A stretch of DNA of 64,000 bases from Deinococcus sp. LM3 (GCF_002017875.1 NZ_MUFV01000001.1:2196501-2260500), one strand, 5' to 3'. Shown: positions 1 to 10,702, numbered from the stretch's first letter. The notes: generated by a model from the letters alone, not told the origin. Translations and numbers: made by a program.

Positions 1-905
1 TCGCCGCGCTCGTGCAGCGCCTGCGCGGCCCGCTGCCCTACGTGCCCGGCCAGAATCCCACGCCCGCCCCCACCTTCACCAGCAACTTCACGCCCGACAC
101 CTACCGCGACGCCGTGAACCGCGCCCTGGAGTACATCCGCGCCGGAGACATCTTCCAGGTCGTGCCCAGCCAGCGCTTCAGCGCGCCCCTGGGCGACCTG
201 CACCCCTTCGCGCTGTACCGCGCGCTGCGCCGCGTGAATCCCAGCCCGTACCTCGGGTACCTGCAACTCGGGCCGGTCACGCTGGTCGCCAGCAGCCCCG
301 AGAGCCTGCTGGCCAGCGACGGCCACGCGGTCACCACCCGCCCCATCGCCGGCACCCGCACGCGCGGCACCACCCCCGAACACGACAACGCGCAGGCCGC
401 CGAACTCCTGGCCGACGAGAAGGAACGCGCCGAACACCTCATGCTCGTCGACCTGGGCCGCAACGACCTCGGAAAGGTCAGCCGCTACGGAAGCGTCCGC
501 GTGCACGACGCCTTCACCATCGAACGCTACAGCCACGTCATGCACATCGTCTCCAGCGTCACCGGCACCCTCCGGGACGACCAGACGCCCCTGCACGCGC
601 TGGCCAGCGTGCAACCCATGGGCACCGTCAGCGGCGCCCCCAAGATCCGCGCCATGGAAATCATCGACGAACTCGAACCCACCCGCCGAGGCCCCTACGG
701 CGGATCTTTCGGCTACATCGCCCACGACGGCAGCATGGACATGGCCCTCACCCTGCGCACCATGGTCATCACGGGCGGTCAGGTTCACATCCAGGCCGGC
801 GCGGGCGTCGTCGCCGACAGCGACCCCGCCAGCGAGGAACTCGAAACCCGCAACAAGGCCGCCGCCCTCATGCGCGCCGTCGAACTCGCGGCGGGCGGTC
901 TGTGA
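1..905 (+). CDS. trpE: Anthranilate synthase component I, 3' part (cut by window edge)
   Basis: This is the C-terminal ~300 residues of the chorismate-binding domain; the reading frame is open to the left edge (first full codon at base 3), so the start lies outside the window. The enzyme makes anthranilate from chorismate using ammonia delivered by TrpG, the first step of tryptophan synthesis. Visible chorismate-family motifs include IAGTRTRG, LMLVDLGRNDLGKVSRYG, SGAPKIRAMEIIDELEP and RRGPYGG. The trpG and trpD genes downstream favour TrpE over the related PabB. The gene ends 158 nt before trpG. Confidence 0.95.
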   Translation, partial: AALVQRLRGPLPYVPGQNPTPAPTFTSNFTPDTYRDAVNRALEYIRAGDIFQVVPSQRFSAPLGDLHPFALYRALRRVNPSPYLGYLQLGPVTLVASSPESLLASDGHAVTTRPIAGTRTRGTTPEHDNAQAAELLADEKERAEHLMLVDLGRNDLGKVSRYGSVRVHDAFTIERYSHVMHIVSSVTGTLRDDQTPLHALASVQPMGTVSGAPKIRAMEIIDELEPTRRGPYGGSFGYIAHDGSMDMALTLRTMVITGGQVHIQAGAGVVADSDPASEELETRNKAAALMRAVELAAGGL

Positions 906-985
906 ATGCACGGTCGGGAGTGGGTCGGCCACGCCCGGCAGCCCACCGCCCGGCCCTGCCGTTCAGGCGCTGACCGTCCCGACCC

Positions 986-1012
986 GCCGAATCTCCAGTG
1001 CCGAATCTCCAG
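986..1012. repeat. Short tandem repeat in the trpE-trpG gap
   Basis: The 13-mer GCCGAATCTCCAG occurs at 986-998 and again at 1000-1012 (period 14). It sits in the 158-nt gap between trpE and trpG, which otherwise shows no clear signal except the trpG ribosome-binding site. It looks like a simple duplication; no function is inferred. Confidence 0.7.
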
Positions 1013-1063
1013 CGCCGTCGCCCACCCGGACACCCGCTCTGCGCGCATGAAAGGACAATCACG

Positions 1064-1714
1064 ATGACCACCCCCCACAGCCCACAACCCACCCCCCGCA
1101 TCCTGCTGATCGACAATTACGACTCGTTCACGTACAACCTCGTGCAGTATTTCGGCGAACTGGGCGCGGACCTGACCGTGTGGCGCAACGACGCGTTCAC
1201 GCTGGACGAGGTGCGGGCCCTGAATCCGGACGCGATCGTGGTGTCGCCGGGGCCGTGCACGCCCACCCAGGCGGGACAGAGCGTGGCCGTGATCCGCGAG
1301 CTGGGGCCGAGCGTGCCGACGCTGGGCGTGTGCCTGGGCCACCAGAGTATCGGGGAGGCGTTCGGGGCGCAGGTGGGCCGGGCGATCCTGCCGGTCCACG
1401 GAAAGACCAGCCCGGTCCGGCATGACGGGTCCGGGCTGTTCGCGGGCCTGCGGGACGGGGTGACGGTCACGCGGTACCACTCGCTGGTGGTGCGGGACCT
1501 GCCGCCGGAACTGGTGGCGACCGCCTGGACGACCGACCCGGACGAGGAGGTCGTGATGGCGCTGCGGCACCGTGAATTCCCGGTGTTCGGCGTGCAGTTC
1601 CACCCGGAGAGCATCGCCACGGAGGACGGCATGGAGATGATCCGGAATTTCCTGGCGGAGGTGCGGGCCTTCCAGGCGGCGCGGGCCGCGCGGGTGGGGG
1701 AGGCGGGCGCATGA
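1064..1714 (+). CDS. trpG: Anthranilate synthase component II (glutamine amidotransferase)
   Basis: Class I glutamine amidotransferase of 216 residues that releases ammonia from glutamine for TrpE. The nucleophile C90 lies in GVCLGHQSIGEAFG, and the other two triad residues, H180 and E182, lie in FGVQFHPES. The N-terminus reads ILLIDNYDSFTYNLVQ, typical of TrpG/PabA. The ATG at 1064 is chosen because GAAAGGAC precedes it at normal spacing and the family N-terminus begins soon after; the frame is open further upstream but the extra residues are not family-like. The stop overlaps the trpD start (ATGA). TrpG proteins can also serve PabB, which cannot be excluded. Confidence 0.94.
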   Translation: MTTPHSPQPTPRILLIDNYDSFTYNLVQYFGELGADLTVWRNDAFTLDEVRALNPDAIVVSPGPCTPTQAGQSVAVIRELGPSVPTLGVCLGHQSIGEAFGAQVGRAILPVHGKTSPVRHDGSGLFAGLRDGVTVTRYHSLVVRDLPPELVATAWTTDPDEEVVMALRHREFPVFGVQFHPESIATEDGMEMIRNFLAEVRAFQAARAARVGEAGA

Positions 1715-2715
1715 TTCACGCCAGACTGATGAACGGCGAGCGGCTCTCGCAGGGGGACGCGGCGGCGTTCATGCGCGAGGTCATGGAGGGCGACATGAGC
1801 GGCGTGCGGCTCGCGGCGGCCCTGGCGGCCCTGCGGGTACGCGGCGAGACGCCCGAGGAGATCGCGGGCTTCGCGCAGGCCATGCGGGAGAACGCGGTGC
1901 GCGTGAACGTCACGCCCCGCCCGGTACTGCTGGACGTGGTCGGCACCGGCGGCGACGGTGCGCACACCTTCAACATCAGCACCACGACGGCATTCGTGGT
2001 GGCGGGCGCGGGCGTGCCGGTCGCCAAGCACGGCAACCGCGCCGCGAGCAGCCGCGCCGGCAGTGCCGACGTGCTCGAGGCGCTGGGCGTGAACCTGGAC
2101 GCCCCCCCGGAGGTCGTGGCGGACGCCGTGAACACCCTGGGGATCGGATTCATGTTCGCCCGCAACTACCACCCGGCCCTGCGACACGCGGCGGCCGTCC
2201 GGTCGGACCTGGCGGCCAGGACGGTGTTCAACATCCTGGGGCCACTCAGTAACCCGGCCGGCGCCACGCACCTCGTGGTGGGCGTGTTCAAACCCGAGCT
2301 GACGCGCACGCTGGCCGAGGTGCTGCGCCTGCTGGGCGCGGGCGGTGCGACCGTCGTGTACGGCGACGGCCTGGACGAGTTCACGGTGAGCGGCGTGAAC
2401 ACCGTCTCCGGCCTGCGGGACGGCCAGATCATCGACCGGACCCTGCACCCCGAGGAGGTCGGCGTGGACCTGCACCCCAGAGAGGCGATCGTGGGCGGCA
2501 CGCCCGCCGAGAACGCGGAGATCACCCGCGCCCTGCTGACCGGCGGCGGCACGCCCGCCCAGCGGGACATCGTGGCGCTGAACGCCGGGGCGGCCCTGCG
2601 CACGGCGGGCGCCGCCGACTCCATCCGCGCCGGGGTGGAACTGGCCCGCGAGGTCATGAGCAGCGGCGCCGGCTGGAGCACCCTGGAACGCTACGCCACC
2701 TACACCCGCCGCTGA
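1711..2715 (+). CDS. trpD: Anthranilate phosphoribosyltransferase
   Basis: Transfers the phosphoribosyl group of PRPP to anthranilate, the second step specific to tryptophan synthesis. At 334 residues it is the usual length. The PRPP-binding GTGGDG loop is at residues 78-83, followed by NISTTTAFVVAGAGVPVAKH and GNRAASSRAGSADVLEALG; FNILGPLSNPA is also characteristic. Its ATG overlaps the trpG stop by ATGA, so translation is probably coupled. A strong inverted repeat starts 9 nt after the stop and probably ends the trp transcript. Confidence 0.96.
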   Translation: MIHARLMNGERLSQGDAAAFMREVMEGDMSGVRLAAALAALRVRGETPEEIAGFAQAMRENAVRVNVTPRPVLLDVVGTGGDGAHTFNISTTTAFVVAGAGVPVAKHGNRAASSRAGSADVLEALGVNLDAPPEVVADAVNTLGIGFMFARNYHPALRHAAAVRSDLAARTVFNILGPLSNPAGATHLVVGVFKPELTRTLAEVLRLLGAGGATVVYGDGLDEFTVSGVNTVSGLRDGQIIDRTLHPEEVGVDLHPREAIVGGTPAENAEITRALLTGGGTPAQRDIVALNAGAALRTAGAADSIRAGVELAREVMSSGAGWSTLERYATYTRR

Positions 2716-2723
2716 GCCGACCG

Positions 2724-2765
2724 CCACCGCCGACTGCCGCTGACCGTTACAGCAGTCGGCGGTGG
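2724..2765. terminator. Bidirectional hairpin between trpD and the DinB-family gene
   Basis: Perfect 14-bp inverted repeat, CCACCGCCGACTGC and its complement, around a 14-nt loop. The genes converge here. The right arm lies inside the last codons of the leftward gene, whose stop is at 2747-2749. There is no T-run, so it may act as a stem-only or Rho-assisted terminator. Confidence 0.6.
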
Positions 2766-3190
2766 TAGTTCACCTGCCCCAGGTGCCAGTTCAGGTGCCC
2801 GTACAGGTGAATCAGGAAAAAGCGGGTGGTCATGCCCTCTGGAAAGCCCGGCAGTTGCGCCGGGTGCGACGCGTCCAGCCGGGCCGGGTCCAGGCCGTCC
2901 AGCGTACCCGCCACCAGCGTCGATACCCCCCGCACACCCGCGATCAACTCGGCGCGCGGCACGTCCCGCCGCGCGAACTCCGCCGGGCGGTCCCGCACGA
3001 ACGCCACGCCCCCCAGATCCGCGCCCACGAACTGCGACAGGTTCCCGATCAGGTGCAGCGCCAGCGTCCCACCCGAATTGGTCACGCCGTCCGGCACGGC
3101 CCACACCGACGCCTCGTCCGGGTACGCCTCCAGCTCCAGCGTCAGCTTCTCCAGATCCCGCACGAACAGATCCCGCAATTCAGGCAGCAT
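2747..3190 (-). CDS. DinB-fold (YfiT/DinB-like) putative metalloprotein
   Basis: A 147-residue protein with the size and pattern of the DinB four-helix-bundle superfamily: a His in an early helix (LALHLIGNLSQFVG) and a His cluster near the end (LIHLYGHLNWHLGQVNYH). In this superfamily such histidines bind a divalent metal; members include thiol-dependent S-transferases such as bacillithiol transferases, which would fit Deinococcus, but the substrate cannot be told from sequence. The ATG at 3190 lies 6 nt from a TAAGCT -10 box on the minus strand (3197-3202), suggesting a leaderless mRNA. The 3' end overlaps the trpD terminator hairpin. Confidence 0.75.
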   Translation of the reverse strand: MLPELRDLFVRDLEKLTLELEAYPDEASVWAVPDGVTNSGGTLALHLIGNLSQFVGADLGGVAFVRDRPAEFARRDVPRAELIAGVRGVSTLVAGTLDGLDPARLDASHPAQLPGFPEGMTTRFFLIHLYGHLNWHLGQVNYHRRLL

Positions 3191-3217
3191 GGGAATAGCT
3201 TACCCGGCGGCCGGCGT

Positions 3218-3679
<462 letters not shown>

Positions 3680-3694
3680 ACCCCCAGCCTAGCA

Positions 3695-3773
3695 TTTGGA
3701 AGGTCGAGGGTGGCGTTTGAGAGTTTTGTGTGGGCAAAACCAGCCCGCAGGCGGGGTGCGCGCGCATTCCAAA
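3695..3773. promoter_or_regulatory. Candidate Lrp operator region between the regulator and kamA
   Basis: The divergent region contains a perfect inverted repeat, GTTTTG (3723-3728) and CAAAAC (3735-3740) separated by 6 nt. It is flanked by a wider inverted pair, TTTGGAA (3695-3701) and TTCCAAA (3767-3773). Lrp/AsnC proteins bind short AT-rich palindromes, often several in an array and near their own genes. The role is inferred from position and symmetry only. Confidence 0.45.
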
Positions 3774-3845
3774 GTGGGTCGCCCGGCGAGGACAATAGGC
3801 GGGCACCCAATTCACGTTTCGCCCCCCAGCACCCCGGAGGCTGCC

Positions 3846-5264
3846 ATGCCCATTCACCCGAACGCTACCACCGACAGCCAGACCATGCTTCCCCGCAACC
3901 ACCGCGCGCCCCGCTGGGCCGACGTGCCCGACGAACAGTGGTACGACTGGAAATGGCAGCTCAAGAACCGCATCAACACCGTCGAGGAACTCGAATCGGT
4001 CATCCGCCTGACCGACAGTGAACGCCAGGGCGCCAGCGCCAAGGGCATCTTCCGCCTGGATATCACGCCGTACTTCGCGTCCCTGATGCACCCCACGGAC
4101 CCCACCTGCCCCGTGCGGCGACAGGTGATCCCCACGCACCACGAGCTGGAACCGTTCACCAGCATGATGGAAGACAGCCTCGCCGAGGACAAGCACAGCC
4201 CCGTGCCCGGCCTCGTGCACCGCTACCCGGACCGGGTGCTGATGCTGGTCACCACCCAGTGCGCCAGCTACTGCCGCTACTGCACCCGCAGCCGCATCGT
4301 CGGCGACCCCAGCGAGACCTTCAAGCCCGCCGAGTACGAGGCGCAACTCAACTACCTGCGCAACACCCCCCAGGTGCGCGACGTGCTCCTCAGCGGCGGC
4401 GACCCCCTCACGCTCGCCCCGAAAGTCCTGGGCCGCCTGCTCGCGGAACTCCGCAAGATCGAGCACATCGAGATCATCCGCATCGGCACCCGCGTGCCCG
4501 TGTTCATGCCCATGCGCGTCACGCAGGAACTCTGCGACGTGCTGGCCGAGAACCACCCCGTCTGGATGAACATCCACGTCAACCACCCCCGCGAGATCAC
4601 CCCGGAAGTCGCCGACGCCTGCGACCGCCTGACGCGCGCCGGCGTGCCGCTGGGCAACCAGAGCGTCCTGCTGCGCGGCGTGAACGACCACCCCGTCATC
4701 ATGCAGAAGCTCGTGCGGGAACTCGTCAAGATCCGCGTCCGCCCCTACTACATCTACCAGTGCGACCTCGTCCACGGCGCCGGGCACCTGCGCACCACCG
4801 TCAGCAAGGGCCTGGAAATCATGGAAAGCCTGCGCGGTCACACCAGCGGCTACTCGGTGCCCACCTACGTCGTCGACGCACCCGGCGGCGGCGGCAAGAT
4901 CCCCGTCGCCCCCAACTACGTCCTGAGCCACAGCCCCGAAAAACTCATCCTGCGGAACTTCGAGGGCTACATCGCCGCGTACAGCGAACCCACCGACTAC
5001 ACCGGCCCCGACATGCTCGTGCCCCAGGAGTGGCAACGCAAGGAACCCGGCCAGAGCGGCATCTACGGCCTGATGGAAGGCGAACGCATCAGCATCGAAC
5101 CCAAAGAATTCAGCGAAAGCCGCAACCGCCCCGGCGCGACCAAACACCGCCTCAACAGCCGCGAAGACAAATGGGCCGCCCACGGCATCGGCCTGGACGT
5201 GACCGTGACCGACACCGCGCCCGACGGCATGGTGCAGGCCGCGCAACCCGTCAGCGGCGACTGA
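3846..5264 (+). CDS. kamA: L-lysine 2,3-aminomutase (radical SAM)
   Basis: A 472-residue radical SAM/PLP enzyme that interconverts L-lysine and beta-lysine. The iron-sulfur motif CxxxCxxC is at C139, C143 and C146 (CASYCRYC). Other family signatures are VLLSGGDPLTL, IRIGTRVPVFMPMRV, HPREITPEV and YYIYQCDLVHGAGH. PLP-binding candidates lie near VVDAPGGGGKIPV. The ATG at 3846 follows GGAGG at 3835-3839; the longer frame upstream is not family-like. The class III aminotransferase gene follows after 164 nt, and the Lrp regulator is divergent. No beta-lysine acetyltransferase (AblB type) is nearby, so the fate of beta-lysine may be degradation rather than acetyl-beta-lysine osmolyte synthesis; that is inference. 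Confidence 0.93.
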   Translation: MPIHPNATTDSQTMLPRNHRAPRWADVPDEQWYDWKWQLKNRINTVEELESVIRLTDSERQGASAKGIFRLDITPYFASLMHPTDPTCPVRRQVIPTHHELEPFTSMMEDSLAEDKHSPVPGLVHRYPDRVLMLVTTQCASYCRYCTRSRIVGDPSETFKPAEYEAQLNYLRNTPQVRDVLLSGGDPLTLAPKVLGRLLAELRKIEHIEIIRIGTRVPVFMPMRVTQELCDVLAENHPVWMNIHVNHPREITPEVADACDRLTRAGVPLGNQSVLLRGVNDHPVIMQKLVRELVKIRVRPYYIYQCDLVHGAGHLRTTVSKGLEIMESLRGHTSGYSVPTYVVDAPGGGGKIPVAPNYVLSHSPEKLILRNFEGYIAAYSEPTDYTGPDMLVPQEWQRKEPGQSGIYGLMEGERISIEPKEFSESRNRPGATKHRLNSREDKWAAHGIGLDVTVTDTAPDGMVQAAQPVSGD

Positions 5265-5278
5265 GCGAAAGGCGACCC

Positions 5279-5395
5279 CCCTGCTTCGCAGGGATACCAG
5301 CCAGTCCGCTGGGCGGCCAGCTCCCCCTCAAGGGGAGCCAGAAATCACGCCTCCCCTTGAGGGGAGGTGCCCCGAAGGGGCGGAGGGGTCGTCCG
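5279..5395 (+). repeat. Dispersed palindromic repeat, divergent copy, in the kamA-aminotransferase gap
   Basis: Contains the palindrome CTCCCCTTGAGGGGAG, then a second small hairpin (CCCC-gaa-GGGG), then GGAGGGGTC. The same order (palindrome, variable hairpin, GAGGGGTC) recurs at about 20114-20160 and 22800-22850. The second hairpin differs between copies but keeps pairing. This copy also has an extra upstream CTCCCCCTCAAGGGGAG half and an inverted CTGCTTCGCAG. Confidence 0.65.
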
Positions 5396-5428
5396 CGACT
5401 CTGCCGTCCCTCCCCCAGGAGAACTCCT

Positions 5429-6808
<1,380 letters not shown>

Positions 6809-6864
6809 CCCACCTGAAATAGCACGGTCAGCTACTGCCGATCACGGGTCCTGCGCTGACAGGG

Positions 6865-6903
6865 CAGAGGACCGCACCTCCAGCCGGAGCGTGCGGTCCT
6901 CTG
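6865..6903. terminator. Hairpin between converging aminotransferase and collagen-like genes
   Basis: A 13-bp stem, CAGAGGACCGCAC with its complement, topped by an inner CTCC/GGAG pair, with one bulged base. It lies between two convergent genes and could stop both transcripts; the rightward copy is followed by TTCGTG rather than a clean T-run. Confidence 0.75.
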
Positions 6904-6922
6904 TTCGTGACCGGACGTGGGT

Positions 6923-8287
6923 TCAGATCAGGCCGGTCATCTCCTGCTCACGGCGTTCCGTCAGCGGAATCACGGACGGGCCAGCCGGCCCCTGAGGTCC
7001 CTGGGGTCCCTGCGGCCCCTGCGGGCCGGTCGGGCCGGTATCGCCCTTGTCGCCCTTGTCCCCCTTCGCGCCCTGCGGCCCCTGAGGTCCGGCGTCACCC
7101 TTCTCCCCGGCAGGTCCGGTCGCCCCGGCCGGTCCCACCGATCCGGTGTCACCCTTGTCGCCCTTCACGCCCTGCGGCCCGGCCGGTCCCGTCTGGCCGA
7201 TCGGGCCGGTCGCGCCGACCTCACCCTTTACGCCCTGCGGCCCTTGAGGTCCGGCGTCACCCTTCTCCCCGGCAGGTCCGGTTGCCCCGGCGGGTCCGAC
7301 CGCGCCGACCTCGCCCTTGATGCCCTGCGGACCGATAGGACCAGCAGGACCAGTCAGACCGATCGGGCCGACCGCGCCGACTTCACCCTTGATGCCCTGC
7401 GGTCCGATGGGACCAGCGGGGCCGGTCAGGCCGATGGGCCCTTGAGGCCCGACCGCGCCGACCTCGCCCTTGATGCCCTGCGGACCGATGGGACCAGCGG
7501 GACCAGTCAGGCCGATGGGGCCAACGGCGCCGACTTCACCCTTGTCGCCTTTCACGCCCTGCGGTCCGGCCGGTCCCGTCAGGCCGATAGGGCCAGTCGC
7601 GCCGACCTCACCTTTCGCGCCTGCGGGTCCGGCAGCACCTGCGGCGCCGGTGTCGCCCTTGTCGCCTTTAGCTCCGGCAGGACCAGCGGGACCGATGTCA
7701 CCTTTCGCGCCTGCGGGTCCGGCAGCACCTGCGGCGCCGGTGTCGCCTTTGTCACCTTTAGCTCCGGCAGGACCAGCGGGACCGATGTCGCCTTTCGCAC
7801 CTGCGGGTCCGGCAGCACCTGCGGCGCCGGTGTCGCCTTTGTCACCTTTAGCTCCGGCAGGACCAGTCGCGCCGACCTCACCTTTCGCGCCTGCGGGTCC
7901 GGCAGCACCTGCGGCGCCGGTGTCGCCCTTGTCACCTTTAGCTCCGGCAGGACCAGTCGCGCCGACCTCACCTTTCGCGCCTGCGGGTCCGGCGGCCCCT
8001 GCGGCGCCGGTGTCGCCCTTGGCTCCCGCAGGTCCAGCGGGACCGGCTGCGCCCGTATCACCCTTCGGACCGGCGGGACCAGCAGGACCGGCTGGCCCCT
8101 GGATGACTTTCAGTTCGGGCGCGGTGCGCGGGTCGATCAGGACCAGTTGCCCGTTGCGGACGATCACGATCTTGCCTTCGTCGGCGGAGGTCAGGGTCAT
8201 GCCGACGGGCGTGGGAATGACTTCCTGCGCGTGGGCGGCGGCGGACAGGCCCAGCAGGGCGGTGATGATCAGTGCCGTTCGTTTCAT
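6923..8287 (-). CDS. Secreted collagen-like Gly-X-Y repeat protein
   Basis: A 454-residue protein with a Sec signal peptide (about residues 1-20, ending AAAHA), a ~43-residue N-terminal region, then about 125 unbroken Gly-X-Y triplets (residues 64-438) rich in GPAG, GAKGDK and GPQG, and a 16-residue tail. Such repeats form a collagen triple helix; bacterial examples lie on spores, pili or the cell surface. No LPXTG, transmembrane tail or lipobox is seen, so anchoring is unknown. The ATG has AGGAG 7-8 nt upstream. It is the last gene of a leftward operon, 34 nt after the second FG-GAP lipoprotein, ending at a hairpin terminator. The promiscuous repeat makes homology to any one collagen unreliable. 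Confidence 0.9.
   Translation of the reverse strand: MKRTALIITALLGLSAAAHAQEVIPTPVGMTLTSADEGKIVIVRNGQLVLIDPRTAPELKVIQGPAGPAGPAGPKGDTGAAGPAGPAGAKGDTGAAGAAGPAGAKGEVGATGPAGAKGDKGDTGAAGAAGPAGAKGEVGATGPAGAKGDKGDTGAAGAAGPAGAKGDIGPAGPAGAKGDKGDTGAAGAAGPAGAKGDIGPAGPAGAKGDKGDTGAAGAAGPAGAKGEVGATGPIGLTGPAGPQGVKGDKGEVGAVGPIGLTGPAGPIGPQGIKGEVGAVGPQGPIGLTGPAGPIGPQGIKGEVGAVGPIGLTGPAGPIGPQGIKGEVGAVGPAGATGPAGEKGDAGPQGPQGVKGEVGATGPIGQTGPAGPQGVKGDKGDTGSVGPAGATGPAGEKGDAGPQGPQGAKGDKGDKGDTGPTGPQGPQGPQGPQGPAGPSVIPLTERREQEMTGLI
7591..8030 (-). repeat. 90-bp tandem repeats inside the collagen-like gene
   Basis: Nearly identical 90-bp units begin at about 7591, 7681, 7771, 7861 and 7951, encoding a 30-residue (10-triplet) unit with GDTGAAGAAGPAGAKG and then either EVGATGPAGAKGDK or DIGPAGPAGAKGDK. 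Units alternate these two variants. The near identity at DNA level implies recent expansion or gene conversion, so length variation between strains is likely. Confidence 0.8.
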
Positions 8288-8321
8288 GGTGCGCTCCTGT
8301 ACATGCAGAGAGAGGAGAGGC

Positions 8322-10661
8322 TTACTGGTTGAGGGCGACCGATACGGTGGGGCTGTTCAGGGTGTAGGAGTAGTAGTTGTTGAGACCGTCAAGCTTGCCG
8401 TCTCCGTTGAAATCCCCGAGGGCCTTGTTCTGAGGAGTGGTGTAACCGCTGTAGAAGTTCGTGTTGGCTGGCGTGCGGTCGAAGGTGCCGTTCCCGAAGC
8501 CCCGCATCAGTTGTCCGCTGTTGATCAGGTCCAGGTGCCCGTCGCCGTCCAGATCTGCCAGGGCGGAGCCGCCGGAGTCCAGCTGCGTGACCGTGAAGCC
8601 CAGTTGCCCGTTGCCGAGCAGCAGCGTGTAGGTTTGACGCGAGTACAGGTCCACGTGCCCGTCCTCGTTGACATCCGCTGGGATCAGATCGGAGTAGTAC
8701 AGATTTGCTGGCCCAGTGGCGGCCACCTCTGCGGCGAACGTTCCGTCGCCGTTGCCGGACATGACGTACAGCCGGTCTGAAGACGCCGCGAAGTCCAGGC
8801 GACCGTCGTGGTTCAGGTCGGCCAGTGGAGGCGCTGAGTTACTGGCGTAGTAGTACAGCGGGTTGATCAGATTGGGCAGGGCATCGATGGCAGGTGCGAA
8901 CGTGCCGTCCCCGTTCCCCAGGCGTGTGCGCAGACCGTAGTTGGCGTAACTGGCGTCGCGTATCCAGGCAACCAGATCGGGCTTCCCGTCGCCGTTCACG
9001 TCCTTCAGGGTGTACCCGCTGAGGTCCGTCACACCTGCTTCAATCTCCAGGCTGGTCATGGGGTTGAACTTGCCCAGGCCCTTGTTGATCAGGATGCCCA
9101 GCGTGCTGTCGTTGCGGCGCACAGTCAGGTCCAGTCGCCCGTCGCCGTTCAGGTCGGCGGCCGCCAGGTCGGTCGGGGCCTGGCCTGTTCCGGCGGTGTA
9201 CGCGGTGCGGGCCTGCAGGGTGCCGTCGCCGTTCCCGAGGAACACGCTGACGGTGTTGGCGCTGCTGTCGGTACTGATTGCGTCCAGTTTGCCGTCCTCG
9301 TTCACGTCGGCGGTCAGCAGGTCGCGCACGTCCTGCCCAGCAGCCCGTTCGGTCTGCGCGGTGAAGGTCGCGGTGGCGGGCGCGGTCGCGGCGCGGAACG
9401 AGAACACGAACGGCGTTCCCGGCGCGGCGCTCCCCCCGGCTGTCAGGGTGTTGTGCAGCGTCACCTCGACCTGTTCGCCCGCGTGGTACCCGCCGGTCCG
9501 GGCGGGAATCAGCAGGCGGTCGCCGCTGGCGCTGGGCGTGCTGGCCGCCGGGGCACTCTGGCTGGGGCGCACGCTGACGCTGGTCGCCTGCGCGCTGGCG
9601 GAGTCCAGGGTCACGCCGCAGAAACGGGCGGTCAGGGTGTCGGTGAGGCCTACCGCGTGCCCGTTCGCGCCCGGCACGGCCAGGGGCGGCGCGGTGAACA
9701 CCAGGCCGGTGGGCGCGGCGGCGCTGCCTGCGCTACGCACGCTGCACATGGGGTCGCCCGGCACGGGGCTGAACGGCTGCACCTGCAACGTGGCGTTCAG
9801 GCTGGCGGCCAGTTGCCGCACGTTCAGGCTGTTGCCGCTGCGCAGTCCCTCGGGCGTCTGCGTCACGCGGCGGGTGCTGTCGCGCACGGGCACGGCCGTG
9901 AACGCAAACCCGTACGGGTCGTCCTGCGGGGTGGCCTGCAGGGGCAGGCGCATCCCGACGATCATGCGGTTCGCTTCCGTGCCGGTCGCCAGCGTGCGGC
10001 CCCCCTGCGGATTCATGACCGTGAACCCGTATGGGAGCAGACCCACGAAACCGGGCGGCGTGAAGGTCAGTTCGTCTTCCGGCAGGAACTGCACGCTGTC
10101 GTCACTGCCGGGAATGGTGTGAACACGCAGGGTGCCCGTGTTCAGGGCGCTGGCCTGCGCGGGCCGCACGCTCAGCGCCAGGGCGTCCAGTTCGGCGGCC
10201 GTGTACGCGGCCCCGCCGGGCGCCCGCACGAAGGTGCTGATGGCCGTGTCGTGCGTGGCGGCGGGCAGCGTGCCGGGCGTCCGCACGCCCAGGAACGACA
10301 CGTTCTCCAGCGCGCCCGGACTGGTGACCGACACGACCGCGTAGATGTACCGGTAGCCCTCGGTGCGGGGGCGGCCCGCTGCGGGCAGGACGTCCATGGT
10401 GCCGCGCGAGACGACCCGTACGGGCGTCACGTTACCCTGCTCGCTGGTCAGGGCCTGAGCACCCAGCGTGGGCTCAATGCTGGCTGCGAAGTCCGGGGTG
10501 CCCAGCCCGCTGAAGCGCAGCGTGAACGCTGCCCCGGCGGGCGTCACGGGACCGCCGGGGTTGCTGGCGGTGGGCGGTGGGGGAGTACTGGTGTGGGCGG
10601 GCTGAGCACATGCGCCGAGCAGCAGCGCCGTGGTCAGCAGGAACGGAAGGGGTCGTTTCAT
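8322..10661 (-). CDS. FG-GAP/VCBS-repeat surface lipoprotein 2
   Basis: A 779-residue predicted lipoprotein: lipobox L15-G16-A17-C18, a Pro/Thr-rich linker, a ~400-residue region of beta-rich Ig-like sequence, then seven calcium-binding FG-GAP type motifs of the DxNxDGxxD class, including DVNEDGKLD, DLNGDGRLD, DVNGDGKPD, DLNHDGRLD, DVNEDGHVD, DLDGDGHLD and DFNGDGKLD. Such repeats fold into a beta-propeller as in integrins. The start is the ATG at 10661 (MKRPLPF), with AAAGGA upstream; an earlier in-frame start lacks a signal. It is a paralogue of the gene upstream (same architecture, 41-nt gap) and precedes the collagen-like gene, so the three probably form one surface operon. Function is not known; adhesion or matrix building is inference. 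Confidence 0.82.
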   Translation of the reverse strand: MKRPLPFLLTTALLLGACAQPAHTSTPPPPTASNPGGPVTPAGAAFTLRFSGLGTPDFAASIEPTLGAQALTSEQGNVTPVRVVSRGTMDVLPAAGRPRTEGYRYIYAVVSVTSPGALENVSFLGVRTPGTLPAATHDTAISTFVRAPGGAAYTAAELDALALSVRPAQASALNTGTLRVHTIPGSDDSVQFLPEDELTFTPPGFVGLLPYGFTVMNPQGGRTLATGTEANRMIVGMRLPLQATPQDDPYGFAFTAVPVRDSTRRVTQTPEGLRSGNSLNVRQLAASLNATLQVQPFSPVPGDPMCSVRSAGSAAAPTGLVFTAPPLAVPGANGHAVGLTDTLTARFCGVTLDSASAQATSVSVRPSQSAPAASTPSASGDRLLIPARTGGYHAGEQVEVTLHNTLTAGGSAAPGTPFVFSFRAATAPATATFTAQTERAAGQDVRDLLTADVNEDGKLDAISTDSSANTVSVFLGNGDGTLQARTAYTAGTGQAPTDLAAADLNGDGRLDLTVRRNDSTLGILINKGLGKFNPMTSLEIEAGVTDLSGYTLKDVNGDGKPDLVAWIRDASYANYGLRTRLGNGDGTFAPAIDALPNLINPLYYYASNSAPPLADLNHDGRLDFAASSDRLYVMSGNGDGTFAAEVAATGPANLYYSDLIPADVNEDGHVDLYSRQTYTLLLGNGQLGFTVTQLDSGGSALADLDGDGHLDLINSGQLMRGFGNGTFDRTPANTNFYSGYTTPQNKALGDFNGDGKLDGLNNYYSYTLNSPTVSVALNQ

Positions 10662-10702
10662 GCATGGTCCTTTGCCCTGGTGGGGGCCGGTCACTGCGGT
10701 GG

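Noticed and set aside
998..1063. Extended N-terminus of TrpG
   Set aside because: Residues encoded over the tandem repeat are not family-like, and the ATG at 1064 has a proper ribosome-binding site.
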